Source: Desmodus rotundus
Lineage: Eukaryota; Chordata; Mammalia; Chiroptera; Phyllostomidae
Length of the DNA stretch: 64,000 bases
Assembly (NCBI RefSeq): GCF_022682495.2
Contig: NC_071388.1
Location: forward strand, 17,347,171 to 17,411,170
Direction of reading: 5' to 3'
Positions within the stretch are counted from its first letter, which is position 1. Every line of letters begins with the position of its first letter. A program made the position numbers and the translations under genes. Below the pieces are notes generated by a model. It saw nothing but the letters and a program-made list of their open reading frames with translations, was not told the DNA's origin and made no database searches. This document shows positions 11,482 through 22,029 of the stretch, piece after piece.

Positions 11482-12720
11482 AGTAAGCAGTTACATTGAA
11501 CCTGCCCTTAAAGATTCAAGGAAAGTATTCCAGGCAAAGTTAATAAATTAAAATATAGGCTTACATACTAGAAAAGGAAAAATACATGGGTGATTTAAAT
11601 TCTGCTTATTTATCACCTAGGATATATGTGTAACACATAGCAATGTGAAGGGAAAGTTTATATCAGACTATCAGTGCCAGTATGAGAAAGTTGGAGTTAA
11701 TAAGGAATTAAAATGTACTATATATGTATATATATGTACATATGTATTTGTGAATGTACATCTGTATGTGTTGTATGATGAAGATACTTGGTAAAGGTTG
11801 CAACATTAAGAATATTAATTTAGTAAATATCTAGAGTCAAATATATGAGGACACTGATGGAAATATATTGAGGAAGCTGTTACATAGTAGTGGTGATAAT
11901 ATTAATGACCAAACTAAAATAATAATATAATTGGAAAAAAAGACAGGAGAGGCATAATTGACATAGACAGGAGATAAGGTATGTTGGATGAAGAGAGAAT
12001 ATTAAAGTATTATTTAAAATCAATCATTTATCAGCTTCATATTCAATCATATATCACTTTTTTTTAATATAAAGCTTTTTAATATAGATATAGGTGCCTA
12101 AGGAGAAGCTCATTTGCATGATGAGGCTAAGTATATATGTTATTAGATATTATCCTTCCTCATTATAGAACATTAATTAGGGCTTTGAACAAATCATGAG
12201 AGTTAGATTGTACATACAGATATCACTACTAGAGCAACATAGGAAAGATTCTCCTCTATGAATTAATCACATCCACTGTTTCCAATTTAAAAATCATAAG
12301 TAGTGAACTTATATGGAAGTAGTCTACCTTCCTGAAGTCAGCAATAGTATTTGAATCAGAAAATTGACATCACCTGATTAAAAGAGTCAAGGATTACTAT
12401 ACTAGCAAATTTAACACATATATTCAAGCAGTAGATGTCAAAGGTGCAAAAAAAAAACATTGACCTAAATGTGCTCCTTTTTGTAAAATTACCATTCTTT
12501 GGTGACCCTGTTTAGTGAAATCAATGACCTAAGTTCTGACCTTCCAATTCAGACCCACTGGGGAAATGAAAGCAGGAGCCAAAGACATACAGCAGTTTCC
12601 AGACATATAAAATCTGTTTTCACCTTGAATTAACAGAAGATGGAGGGCATTAACCAGTACGTGACCCTGAGTTAATGATTTGATATCACCCATCTTGTGC
12701 TTTATAAAAATATATTAAGG
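11482..12720. other. AT-rich sequence with a TATG-type low-complexity patch
   Basis: An imperfect 'tatatatgtatatatatgtacatatgta' patch lies at about 11717-11772. Otherwise nothing recognised. Confidence 0.5.
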
Positions 12721-13170
12721 GACAGCTGGAATGCTTTATCAACTTCTGATGGAAGAAGGAGAAGGATCTTGGGGAAGAGTAACTCTACCTAGTGTTGAAA
12801 AGCAATTTGACGTTAATTGCCCTATATCTAGGAGAGTTCCTAGGGCTGCAGTCTCCAGGGTAGAAGCTGAACCATTAATAGAGAAGGGCTATTACTCCAG
12901 GAGGAAGTGTAATGACTACTCGGCAAGGCTGTGATGGCGCGAGCAATGATGTGTTAAACGACACCCAGTCCTCTGGAGAGGAAACCCCTGATCCAGAACG
13001 CAGTCGTGGAAGTTAGATCAGGGACAGAGCCACCTTGGTGCCCTCTCCTGCCAGCATTGCTCATGTTCAAGGAAACCTCCGAAACAGGTGGCCTTCACTC
13101 TGAAGAACTTTCCATAACGAATCAATCACACTCACCATACAGGACGTGCAACAGCTTAGTAGAAGAAACA
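12721..13170. other. GC-richer unassigned block
   Basis: This block is less AT-rich than its flanks and includes several CpG dinucleotides ('gatggcgcgagc', 'aaacgacaccc', 'gaacgcagtcgtgg'). I see no repeat family. Open frames at 12731-12934 and 13006-13251 carry no motif. It may be a younger unrecognised insertion such as an LTR, or a unique element. Confidence 0.35.
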
Positions 13171-14800
13171 TATCTCATTAGGGTTCTTGGGAAAGTACGG
13201 ACATTAACTTTTGTATTAGTTTTATTACATATAAATTTTATATATATATAATAAAAGTTGTATTGGTTTAGTTTATATATTCATACATATAAAGTAAGTT
13301 ATATACACATATATAAATCATGTGTATGTATGTATGAATCATCATCCAGTGGGAACAGAAGCCAGTGACATTTGGGATTCATGTTTACACGAATTGTATA
13401 ATTATAGGTTACATACTAATTAATAAATTGTAAGGAATGTCATTGTGATACACTACTCATAACATGTACATTTATTTATTTTGATGTACCCAAGGGAGGA
13501 TTCTCCTAACCAAAAAATTGTGACACCGTATTAACGTTTCTTGAGCATAAGGAAATCAGTTGCCAAATTATTAGTTAAATTAAATTGATTCCCTGTACAG
13601 CTACATCATTACTATTCAAAATATCTTAACAATGACTTAAAATGATGAATTACGACTTTGCTAAGATCTTGGATTCCACCATCAATTCTTTAGTTCTGTT
13701 ATAGCTAAATAATCACAGCTCACCATTTGGTGGAAAAAAAAAATGACTGAAGGAAGCTACCTTTAAATAGTAGTTTTAATCATACTGGAAAAATTATTTA
13801 ATTACATTTTATTTTTTCAAATGAATTATTCTGCCTATTAAAATCTGTACCAGCCTTGATAAGTGATATCTTATTAACTATTTGTATTTATAAGAAATAT
13901 TGAGTTAAATGTATATTTTTTAACATAATATCATGTTATTAGTTCTAAAGTAAATAGCTAAACTATTTTATCTTGATTTTATGAGAAATTTGCATTTTAT
14001 ATTACAGATTCCATATTTATTGCTCCTTCATTGCTTAAGCATTCTTTGCATTTTTCACATAGCTATTATTATTTTCTGCCTATTAACACTCAATTTCCTA
14101 AAAGTCTTTTTGAATATTTTACTAATATTTCAAATTTCATGGCTAACTATATATATTATTTATTATTTTATTGTTTTGCTTTATTTTTGGTCCAGGAACT
14201 TCTTCCTTTTAAATGTACTACTAAATATACTTTACTTTAATCTAAACAAACAATAATTATTAGAAATTTATCATCTTAGGGTATATTGATAGTTCCAGCA
14301 TTTCCCAAATTTGTTTTGAGGGTCAAACATTCAGAAGGATACAAAAAAATAATATTTGGGGAAAATTATGGAGTCTAACAAGGTTCCATTAAAGACAGTA
14401 AAAGATTAATTTACCATAGCTTCCAAGAACTTTTAAGTTGCTAATTTGTATTGTGAATCTGAAAGAGACAGAGAGATTACAAGTTATTTGACTAAGATAC
14501 TCTGCTTTTAAAGTCTCTTATAGAAAAAATAGTCACTAAAATCACTTAATAAAATGATACATGTTTAGAGTAGTAATTTTTTTAAAGGTACAGGTAAGAA
14601 ATTAACTGCTATATTTCCTATACTTAACTATTCTTTGCAATGGTTTTTATCAACTTTGTCCTTTTCTCTATATGATGGTTAATACTTATCTATTGTCTCT
14701 TTCTTAGTATTGAGGCTAAAAAATGAAAAAAAATACCTCAAGGAATTTAGAAAGATGTATGCATTATATGACTTACAATTTCAAGTAATATTTTTGAGTA
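13171..14800. other. Strongly AT-rich sequence
   Basis: Includes TA-rich microsatellite-like runs at 13228-13330 and a very AT-rich stretch at 13900-14260. The hydrophobic 91-codon frame at 13981-14256 reflects its T-rich codons, not a membrane protein. No repeat named. Confidence 0.5.
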
Positions 14801-14804
14801 ATTG

Positions 14805-15015
14805 TTTCAAGTAAAATTTTTAAGCACTTGCTATAAGCCAGACACAAAATAGAATGTGACGATAAAATTTGAGGCAAAAACCAGACATGCCTTTTGAATT
14901 CATGGACATAAAAATTCAGTTGGGAAGACAGACAACAATCAACCAATTATGAAAGCACACTAAACATACACTAAATCTGATAAGTGCTCTTGTGTTCTTG
15001 GACGAGGGGAGGAGG
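14805..15015. mobile_element. L2-like LINE remnant
   Basis: The sequence 'ttttaagcacttgctataagccagacac...' followed by 'attcatggac...gttgggaagacagacaa' follows the order of the L2 3' segment (a 'tgagcacctactatgtgccaggcac' block, then 'agctcacagtctagtggggagacagaca'). Highly diverged. Confidence 0.5.
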
Positions 15016-15079
15016 AAAACTGCATTGCTCTCTGAGAGCTTACAATAGAAAGTCTTGAGTTAATTATTATGAACTAGAG

Positions 15080-15800
15080 AGAAAATGAAAAATATTTCTA
15101 AAAGGCTGCAGGAGGATATTGGGCATACAGTTAGGCACAGTTTCTAGATAGCACGTTTAGGCTTTATGGTAGAAGGAAGCCTGACATGATTGAGGCACAA
15201 ACTTAAACTCTGCCTCAGATAAAGAGGGCTGGAGAGGGTAAGGTAAAGCTTGGGCAGAAAATTAAGTTGTTAAAATAGTGCTCAGAGCAAGGGGGACTTT
15301 GGAGATATGTTAAGGACTTTTACATTTATACTAAGGTTCAACGGTAAACTCCAGGATTTGAAGCAAGAGATATATGGGGAGCGGGGGGTTTCGATTGGTG
15401 GACTTGTTCAACATTATCATATGGGTCTCTGAAAAGAATTCTCTGATCATATTTCAAAGAATAGCTTTAAAGGGAGAGCAAGAGTGAGTGTTGGGAACAA
15501 GGTACATGACAAAACAATGAGGCAAGAGGAAGAAAATAGGCAGATAAAGGGGTGTTAAGAGGGCCAAATAGCTAGAAATTTGTGAATTGGGCATAGTCTT
15601 GGGAGAGACTGGTGTGACATAGATTCCAGATGTTTGGTTTACGTTACTGTTTGAATGTTGGTGGTATTACTGGGAACATCAGAGAAGGGTTCAGCCTGGA
15701 AAATATAGATTATGGTTGGAATTTTAGAAATCTTGATTTAAGGAAAGTGAGACATTTAGGAAGAGGTACCAAGATGCCTGCTGGTTACAGGTGAACAAAG
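15080..15800 (+). mobile_element. L2-like LINE remnant
   Basis: Contains diverged versions of the segment remembered from L2 copies: 'gttaaggacttttacatttatactaaggttcaacggtaa' (usual 'aaggagtttggattttattctaagtgcaatgggaa'), then 'tttcaaagaatagctttaaaggga' and 'tggaaaatatagattatggttggaa'. The family label is from memory. That this is an old interspersed repeat is more certain than its name. Confidence 0.45.
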
Positions 15801-16199
15801 AAATATAAACAAAATTCTATTAATACAAGAGATAGTTGTTTTCATTTTTTCCACAGGGATACATTTGCATTGGGCCTAGATAGATATCGATAAATAAATA
15901 GACAAGAAGTATGGATCTGCGAAGGGTGAACACTACTCTAAGAGGAGTCACTGCCGTGGAATGACTAATACCTGTGTTTTTGCAGGAAAAGGTGCTAATC
16001 TACCCTGGACAGAGCAGTTAAAGTCAAACCTGTGCAGGTGCCAATGAAAGGCCTGGATATATTCTGTAGACCAGAGAGCCATAATGTTTGTGAAGAATGG
16101 AATGAGAAGCTTTACATTAGTTCATAACAAAGGTAACTGTAGCTGCGGGGTGGAACAATAGTTCTGAAACTGTAGACTGTGGACCTGTGGGAATCTCTT
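15801..16199. other. No feature recognised
   Basis: Sequence leading up to the transposase relic. It may contain its further 5' part, but no motif is legible. Confidence 0.4.
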
Positions 16200-16390
16200 A
16201 GAGCCTCAGTCAGCTGGAAGCTCCAAAATGTTTGCCTTTCTCACTGTGTCGGCATTTGCAGTGATAGTGGACAAGCAATGAATCGAGTCACTGGCACGAA
16301 TTATGTGGGTAGTTATTGTGTTCTTCACCTCTACAAGTGCTTAGCAAAAGGAACAACAAAAAGAACTGCCACTTTACTTAAGAAGTTATT
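16200..16390 (+). pseudogene. hAT/ZBED-like transposase relic, part 1 (upstream of L1 insertion)
   Basis: The frame starting near 16179 reads 'CVGICSDSGQAMNRVTG', then about four residues later 'VGSYCVLHLYKCLAKGT'. This fits the hAT transposase core as seen in Charlie elements and ZBED5/SCAND3-type domesticated genes: '(C)VG(I/V)CTDGA.AMTG', then 'THC(V/I)(L/I)HR..LA.K'. The T-D-G triplet around the second catalytic Asp survives as S-D-S, and the spacer between blocks is shortened. The relic continues past an L1 insertion, in another frame and with stop codons, so it is dead. Either an autonomous hAT element or a processed copy of a hAT-derived gene could be the source. The family call rests on motif memory. 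Confidence 0.65.
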
Positions 16391-16546
16391 TGCTCAAGCA
16401 AAAAAGAAAAAGAACTGATGGACATGGACAACAGCGATTGTAGGGGAGTGGGGGATGAGTGGAGATAGGAAAAGGTATGGGGGATAAATGGTAATGGATA
16501 AAAATACAGTAAAAACAGGAAAAAAGGCCCTAAAAAAGAAGTTATT
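16380..16546. repeat. 11-bp target-site duplication around an L1 insertion
   Basis: The sequence aagaagttatt occurs at 16380-16390 and again at 16536-16546, immediately flanking L1-derived sequence. Joining the outer sides restores homology to the hAT relic on both sides, as expected for an insertion that duplicated its target. Confidence 0.8.
16391..16535 (+). mobile_element. 5'-truncated bat-type L1 3' end
   Basis: The insertion reads 'gaactgatggacatggaca', a G-rich stretch 'ggggagtgggggatgagtgg' and 'gggggataaatggtaatgga', ending in an A-rich tail. This is the L1 3' UTR type that recurs in bat genomes. The flanking 11-bp duplication shows it was inserted by target-primed reverse transcription. 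Confidence 0.75.
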
Positions 16547-16720
16547 CAAAGAAACAGAAACACATTATTAATTTTAATTAATCTTAATCTTTGGGTACAT
16601 GTATTTTAATGTTACAAGTTATGAAAATGACAAATATGCCAAAAACACATCATATTTTTCACACCCAAAAATACTGTCTTGATAAAAAACACTTGTACAT
16701 TGCCGTTTATTTGAGCTAAG
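16547..16720 (+). pseudogene. hAT/ZBED-like transposase relic, part 2 (downstream of L1 insertion)
   Basis: Immediately after the duplication the sequence can be read, with in-frame stops, as I-I-N-F...S-L-G-T...L..., and then 'HTQKYCLDKKHLYIAVYL'. This aligns in order with the hAT family segment 'K(I)(V)NFIKS.PLS(T)RLF..LC(E)EMG(S)..K.LLLHTEVRWLSRGKVL.R(L)FEL'. Nucleotide similarity is clearest over 16568-16665. Together with part 1 it covers the middle of the transposase. No BED zinc finger and no C-terminal dimerisation domain were recognised, so the copy is incomplete as well as mutated. Confidence 0.65.
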
Positions 16721-17083
16721 CTATCTCTTATTCAGTGTTGAGTTTGACTAAACTACTCCTTAGCATCTATTTTGTGAGGCCTGTATGGGTCTTGAACTGG
16801 CACCTTCTCCCTGGAGCACGCTCTAGATAACAACCCATAAAGTCACAAGTGAGTATCAGTTCTGATATGACTCCCCAGCTGCCCTTGTGATAAGCATTCT
16901 CCCCCTGCTTCCAGGTCCTTCCCCTTGGACACCCCTTTGGTAAGATGCCCAGAAAACGTACTGAAAATGCATGAGATCACTTGATTCATTTTGAGAAAAT
17001 GCTCTTCCAAGTAGCCAAATTTCAATTATCATTAGACTGTTATCATTCTTTCTAGTAAAATCTGTTTTATGGAAAAAATCATG
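16721..17083. other. No feature recognised
   Basis: May include a further diverged 3' part of the transposase relic, but no motif is readable. Open frames on the minus strand at 16843-17098 are unsupported. Confidence 0.4.
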
Positions 17084-17240
17084 TGTTGGGGTCCCCAAGA
17101 TTACCCTTAGGCTTGATGATACCTAGCACTCAGCATATGGTCATATACATGGCTAAGATTTATTACAGCAAAAGGGTGCAGTGTAAAGTCAACCAGGGAG
17201 AAAAGATCGAGGAGAAAATCCCATCACTTTGAGAAAGACA
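17084..17240 (-). mobile_element. ERVL-type LTR, 3' end fragment
   Basis: The strand as given starts 'TGTTGGGGTCCCCAAGA', followed by 'cttaggcttgatgatacct' and 'cactcagcatatggtcatat'. On the minus strand this becomes a polyadenylation signal AATAAA (17159-17164 in reverse) followed by 'atgctgag...catcaagcc...cttggggaccccaaca', the 3' end of an ERVL-type LTR (MLT2-like). Only the R-U5 end is readable. The upstream part is missing or too diverged. Confidence 0.65.
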
Positions 17241-19440
17241 ACTGATAGTATTTTTACTAGTGATGAAATTTGAGCTTTCAAGTGAAAAACAGTACTTTGG
17301 AAAATTTGTTTATACCACCAAGAATTTGACAGTGTCCCATGCTTAAATCTTTTTATCATATTGTCAGTATTCTTAAATATGAATATGTTTTTATATTGTA
17401 CAATAAAATGCATCATCATTTGGAAGATCTGCATAACTCAGGGAAGTGTTATTTTCCAAACCAATGAATATGTTACAAGTTCATGAGCAGGTAAACTATT
17501 GAAAGCACAAGAAGGAACAATGTGTTGTAATGTCAAAGCAAAGAAGGTTATTGATATGGTTTAATATCGCACATTGCAAATAACCACTAGGAACTATCAA
17601 TTGTTGAATTTTGGTGTTATTCCAAAGAATAATATCCACAATGAATCTGGAAGTGATATGAGAAAACCAAAACACTTTAAACTACATATAACATGATATC
17701 ATAAGTGGAATGCAGAAGCCAATGTGAGAATCCAGCTGTCTTCTATTAAACAGATAAGAAAGATAAAAAAGTAATGCCTATTTTCTCAATAATTTTTGTC
17801 TTTGCAAAAATATTTTGCATAGAAGTATCTCCTCATGTTCATACGCAATGAGATTTTTAAGTGAATTGATAAATAAATCTTTTATGAATGCCTTAGTTAT
17901 GCTTTGCAATGCAGCACGTATCAATAGATAGAATTTGCATAAACAAAAGTTTTTTGGAATTGTTAATAATTTTTAAGATGAATGAATTCTGAGATCAAAA
18001 ACATTGAGAATTATTGGTGAAGAAGAATGAGAAATTTGGTCCCTGGGAGGCAATGGAGAAGACTATGATAATATTCCCATTGATGTTGTAGAGTAATTTA
18101 AATTAGGCAGTCATAATAAGCAAGGAAAGGAAAAAATAATTTAGGATATTTCATAAATAAAAATAATCAACCTAGATAACTAATGAAATATCTGGGCAGA
18201 TGAGAAGGGACAGGTTGAACAAAGGTTAATATGTGAGTGCGAGTGATGAAATCGGTGTCTTTAGCCAAGTCAGGCAGCAAAGGAACAGAGACAAATTTGT
18301 GTGAAACGGGTCCGTGTTACTGGAAAACAGGGCTCCTGAAGCTGCTGTAGAATCCTTCCAAACGTTTAGCAGCACACACCTAGGTTGATTATGGTATTGT
18401 TCTCTATTACAAAGGTAGGATTTTTAGTTACAACAATGAGTCACCAATTTTAGAATAATATTCGATAAATTATTATTGCAAGAGTAAGCACAAATAATAA
18501 ATACAATGTTTATATATAATTGTATTACTTCTACAATTGTGTATATTGCTGTAGAGCCTAGACTCCCAACTCAAAGTCATATGTTCAGATCACTTTTGCA
18601 AAAATTCCTCTCATGAATTTCTTGGCATATTTTATGTTGTTATTTTTAGAAACACTGGTGGTATGTCATCCCTGGAAATCTGTTGATTATGGTTGATTTA
18701 ATCTGTTATGGTTGATTATCTGTTGATTTAATCTGTTGATTAAACACATAGCCGAGGGCGTTTCTTACAACAGAGACAAGTGTTTCATTTTTTATTTTTA
18801 TCCATAAGACCACAGTCTTTCTCATTGCCTAATTTTGTTTTAGGTTGAAACTATTTGCGCATAAAATTGCATTAAGAAAAGTGAACTCATGTGAGTAATG
18901 TTTGGAGGGCCAATGGTCAGAAATAATCTCTTTCAAGAAATGGTGTCAATCAAAAGACTTCTTAAATATCACATATTTTAAGATTATATGTAATGCTAAA
19001 GATTTTAAAAGAGTTACTTTGCCAAACGCATAATACATAATTCCCAATACCTTGAGAAGAAGCTACAGATATATTCTATATATCCTCATTAATTTTATTA
19101 CCTTGATTAATGCTTTAAGTGAAAAGAAATGAGGTGGAGTGGGTTGATAGAAGTATGAGAGATCAATAAGTTAAAATAAACTGCTTTAACATTCACTTTA
19201 TGGAATACTATTAGCATTCGCATTGTCACCAAATAAAATAGCTATCTTAAAATTGTATTTTTAGAATAATAATTAAAATCTAATATAGTGAGGAATTCAA
19301 TATGCATGCTTCTAATTCCTGTGTACAGTGATTTATTGATTGTGTAACATTATTACAAGTTATTACAATTTAAAGTATTTAAACTTAAATGTAACCATTC
19401 AATGTGTTTATACATACACACACACACAAATAGATACATA
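17241..19440. other. AT-rich sequence, mostly unassigned
   Basis: No repeat named except the short tandem array at 18681-18744, and no coding signal. A short (AC)n run sits at about 19415-19429, just before the mariner. Confidence 0.45.
18681..18744. repeat. Short tandem repeat of 'tgttgattatgg / tttaatc' units
   Basis: The blocks 'gttgatttaatctgtt', 'ggttgattatctgtt' and 'gttgatttaatctgtt' recur three to four times with small changes. It is a small minisatellite produced by local duplication. Confidence 0.75.
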
Positions 19441-19444
19441 AATA

Positions 19445-20127
19445 AGAGGTCTGTCCAGAAAAAGTCCAGCCATTATTAACATAACAAAAATGGTTTGCCT
19501 GACATGGATGTAAACTGGCAGCCAAGGAGAATGAACTGGAATGCAAATGTGTGAATAATGACGACATCACTATACTAGTCAGTGGGGGCAGTAGACACCA
19601 CTGAGTGAGCACGTGTGCTGTGTGGCCATCGCATTCAAAATGTCTGAGCAAGTAGAGCAATAAATCTGTACCAAATTTTGTGTTAAATTTAAATGTTTCT
19701 GTGTGGAAACTATTCAGATGATTCAGAAGGCCGCAGTTATGGGCAACTGATGACTGGCAGCTTCATCATGACAACACACCTGCTCATGTATCAAATCTTG
19801 TGCAGAGCTTTTTGGCAAAACATCAAATCACCCAGGTGACTCAGCCCCCCTACAGTCCAGATTTGGTGCCCTGTGACTTCTGACTTTTCCCAAAACTACA
19901 ACTACCTTTGAAAAAGAAGAGATAGCAGACCTTCAGTGAGATTCAGGAAAATATAACGAAGCAGCTGATGGCGACTGAAAGGATTGTGTGAGGTCCCACG
20001 GTGCCTACTTGGAAGGGGACTGAGGGGGGATTGTCCTATGTACAATGTTTCTTGTATCTTGTATCTTCTTCAGTAAATGTCTCTATTGTTCATATTACAT
20101 GACTGGATACCTTCTGAACAGAATTTG
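19445..20127 (+). mobile_element. Internally deleted mariner DNA transposon
   Basis: Terminal inverted repeats of about 28 bp bound the element: left 'agaggtctgtccagaaaaa' and 'gtccagccat', right (reverse) 'ttctgttcagaaggtatcc' and 'agtcatgtaa'. Target TA dinucleotides sit at 19443-19444 and 20128-20129. The span is 683 bp, where mariners with an intact transposase are roughly 1.3 kb. The element keeps the start and the C-terminal part of the transposase but lacks the middle, so it is a non-autonomous deletion derivative. Several stop codons show it is inactive. Confidence 0.88.
19640..19970 (+). pseudogene. Mariner transposase remnant (N-terminus joined to C-terminal catalytic part)
   Basis: From an ATG at 19640 the frame reads 'MSEQVEQ' stop 'ICTKFCVKFKCF', continuing to 'TIQMIQKAAVMGN', the beginning of the paired-like DNA-binding region. 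Around 19748 it jumps directly to 'WQLHHDNTPAHVSNLVQSF' and 'QPPYSPDLVPCDF', then a stop and 'LFPKLQLPLKK'. HHDN.PAH holds the second catalytic Asp of the DD34D triad and YSPDL.P.DF the third. The region with the first catalytic Asp and most of the helix-turn-helix linker is deleted. Stops within both parts show that no protein is made. Confidence 0.88.
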
Positions 20128-20659
20128 TATATAAATTTCTCTGTTTGAAATGTTACTTTTAATACCTGTAATATTTGGACAAAAATTTGAAGGTATTAAA
20201 ATCACATATACTATCTAAAATCACATATATATGTATATATATACTAAAATCACTAATATAGTCACTAATATAGTGATGACATGTTTATTTAAGCTGCATA
20301 GTTTGAGCCTTGTGAACTTCTTAAATTAATACCAGTACAAGAACAAAACAAACAAAGAATCGAATTCCATGTAAATATCAAGGTCTATTCAGTTAGGGAG
20401 GTGGTTAATTTTCTCTCTCGAAACAAACTTTTGGTACTATAAAAGTTACCAATATGCAAATTCAATATCAGTATCCTAGAGTTAACTACTATTTACTAAT
20501 TGAGAAAACATTGAACATAAAATTATGTTTCTGGCATAGGCAATTACTTTTGTCTTTAATTCAATGCAAACGAGCTTCTACAGCTGTACTTATCAACTTC
20601 ATTCTGAATAAATTAAGTAATTGAAGTCATTAGTGAGCGTAAATGTATAGTCATCTTTC
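20128..20659. other. AT-rich sequence, nothing recognised
   Basis: Contains a short 'atatatatgtatatatata' patch near 20224-20243. No other feature. Confidence 0.5.
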
Positions 20660-21800
20660 AGAAATTGCTGAAGACTCATGGATGCAAATTGACAGAAACC
20701 TAACTCAGATTAATTCAGGAAAAATAATAAACAACATTTTCTCAGAAAGCCTAATAAAAATGTAAATAACCAAAATGCAGAAGGCAAAGATGAAATAGGT
20801 TTACAAACATCTGGACCAGGGTCTGCAATACAACCAAGACTCTGTACTAATTTATTTTTCTTTCAATATGCTGACTTCGTCTGCTTTCACTTTAAAATGA
20901 TTTTCTCTAAACACTAGCAAAGGCAACCCTTGAAAATTCCATTGCTTTTAGACTTGCAACTTTCATCAACATAAAAAAAAATTATCTTTCTTCTAGAGTA
21001 GTTTGAAAATTTTCAGACACAGGCTCTGACTGATGAAATCTGGACAATTGCCTACCTTTGGATTAATCAACTATGGTTGGTATACTATTATTAGCCTAGC
21101 TTAAATTGTTGAATAAGGGACTCGTTTACTCATGCATTAAGAATCTTCCCTACAGGCAGCAGCATATGGGGCCCACTTATTTGAATTAGAAGTTATTGGA
21201 GAGAAGAGGGGAGTAATATGTGTCTGGAGCCACCACAACAGACTCACTACATTTTTCTGGCATTCCATAAACCAAGGGCAAAGTTATATTGGCACCAGGA
21301 ATCATATACCAATAGTTCCCTAGTTATTTTATTACCTGTATTTTGCAAGTTTCTACTGTCTTAAAACACCACCTTAATATTTCTCTGAAATACCAAAATC
21401 TAACTCATGTTCATCCCATGAGCTAGTTTTCTTAGCATTCAAATATAACCTTCAATATTTTCTTTTGTTGCTCAAAATCTCTTTGATGATATCACTCCTT
21501 AATACAATCCCCAAACCAGTAGTTATACGATTGTCACTTGCCACTGGAAGAATGAATGTAGCTGCCGAAGTCCTTTGGCAATACTGCTGAGCATTCTCAT
21601 ACTCTGTGTCATGCAATGACATCCCAATGTGTCACATCTTCCACCTTAAGCAAAGCTACTTGCACCAAAGGTAGTGAAGCCAATTACTCTCAATATGTAA
21701 TACGGAAGACAGATTCTCTCCAGTAGAGCAATAGAACCTTATATTTGGTCTTCGGAGGCAGAGCAACAGACAAGAGTAAATAAGGTAAGTATCGGGGGCA
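20660..21800. repeat. Probable old interspersed repeat, family not assigned
   Basis: The opening 'gacagaaacctaactcagattaattcagg' and the later 'caggctctgactgatgaaatctggacaattgcctacc...gattaatcaactatgg' follow the order of a common mammalian repeat remembered as 'cagaaacccaactcaaactggc ... ggctctgattggcc...gaatcaatcactgtgg'. I cannot name the family reliably. No coding capacity. Confidence 0.4.
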
Positions 21801-22029
21801 GGGGCAAACTGCAGACTGGTGGAGCCATTCAGTCTAGGTTATTTCTTGACAAGAACAGGGCCATTTTGCTTTTATCCCAGAATAAAAAGAAATAAGACAA
21901 CAAAATTTGTAAAATGTAGACATTGTACTGGGGGACAACTGAGGCACAGAACTTGGAACACCAAAGAGAAGTCATCATAATTTTGGCATTTGGGTGGAGA
22001 GGAACATCACTCTGAGTTGGCACTTCTTT

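Noticed and set aside
13981..14256. Hydrophobic 91-codon frame that could look like a transmembrane protein
   Set aside because: Produced by T-rich codons in very AT-rich DNA. No start context and no family motif.
16179..16418. 79-codon frame as a small lysine-tailed protein gene
   Set aside because: It is a fragment of a hAT transposase relic, and its lysine-rich end is translated from an inserted L1 sequence.
21660..21700. Possible Y RNA pseudogene ('aaaggtagtgaagccaattactct')
   Set aside because: Only about 12 bases resemble the Y RNA start. The rest of the stem and loop sequence is absent.
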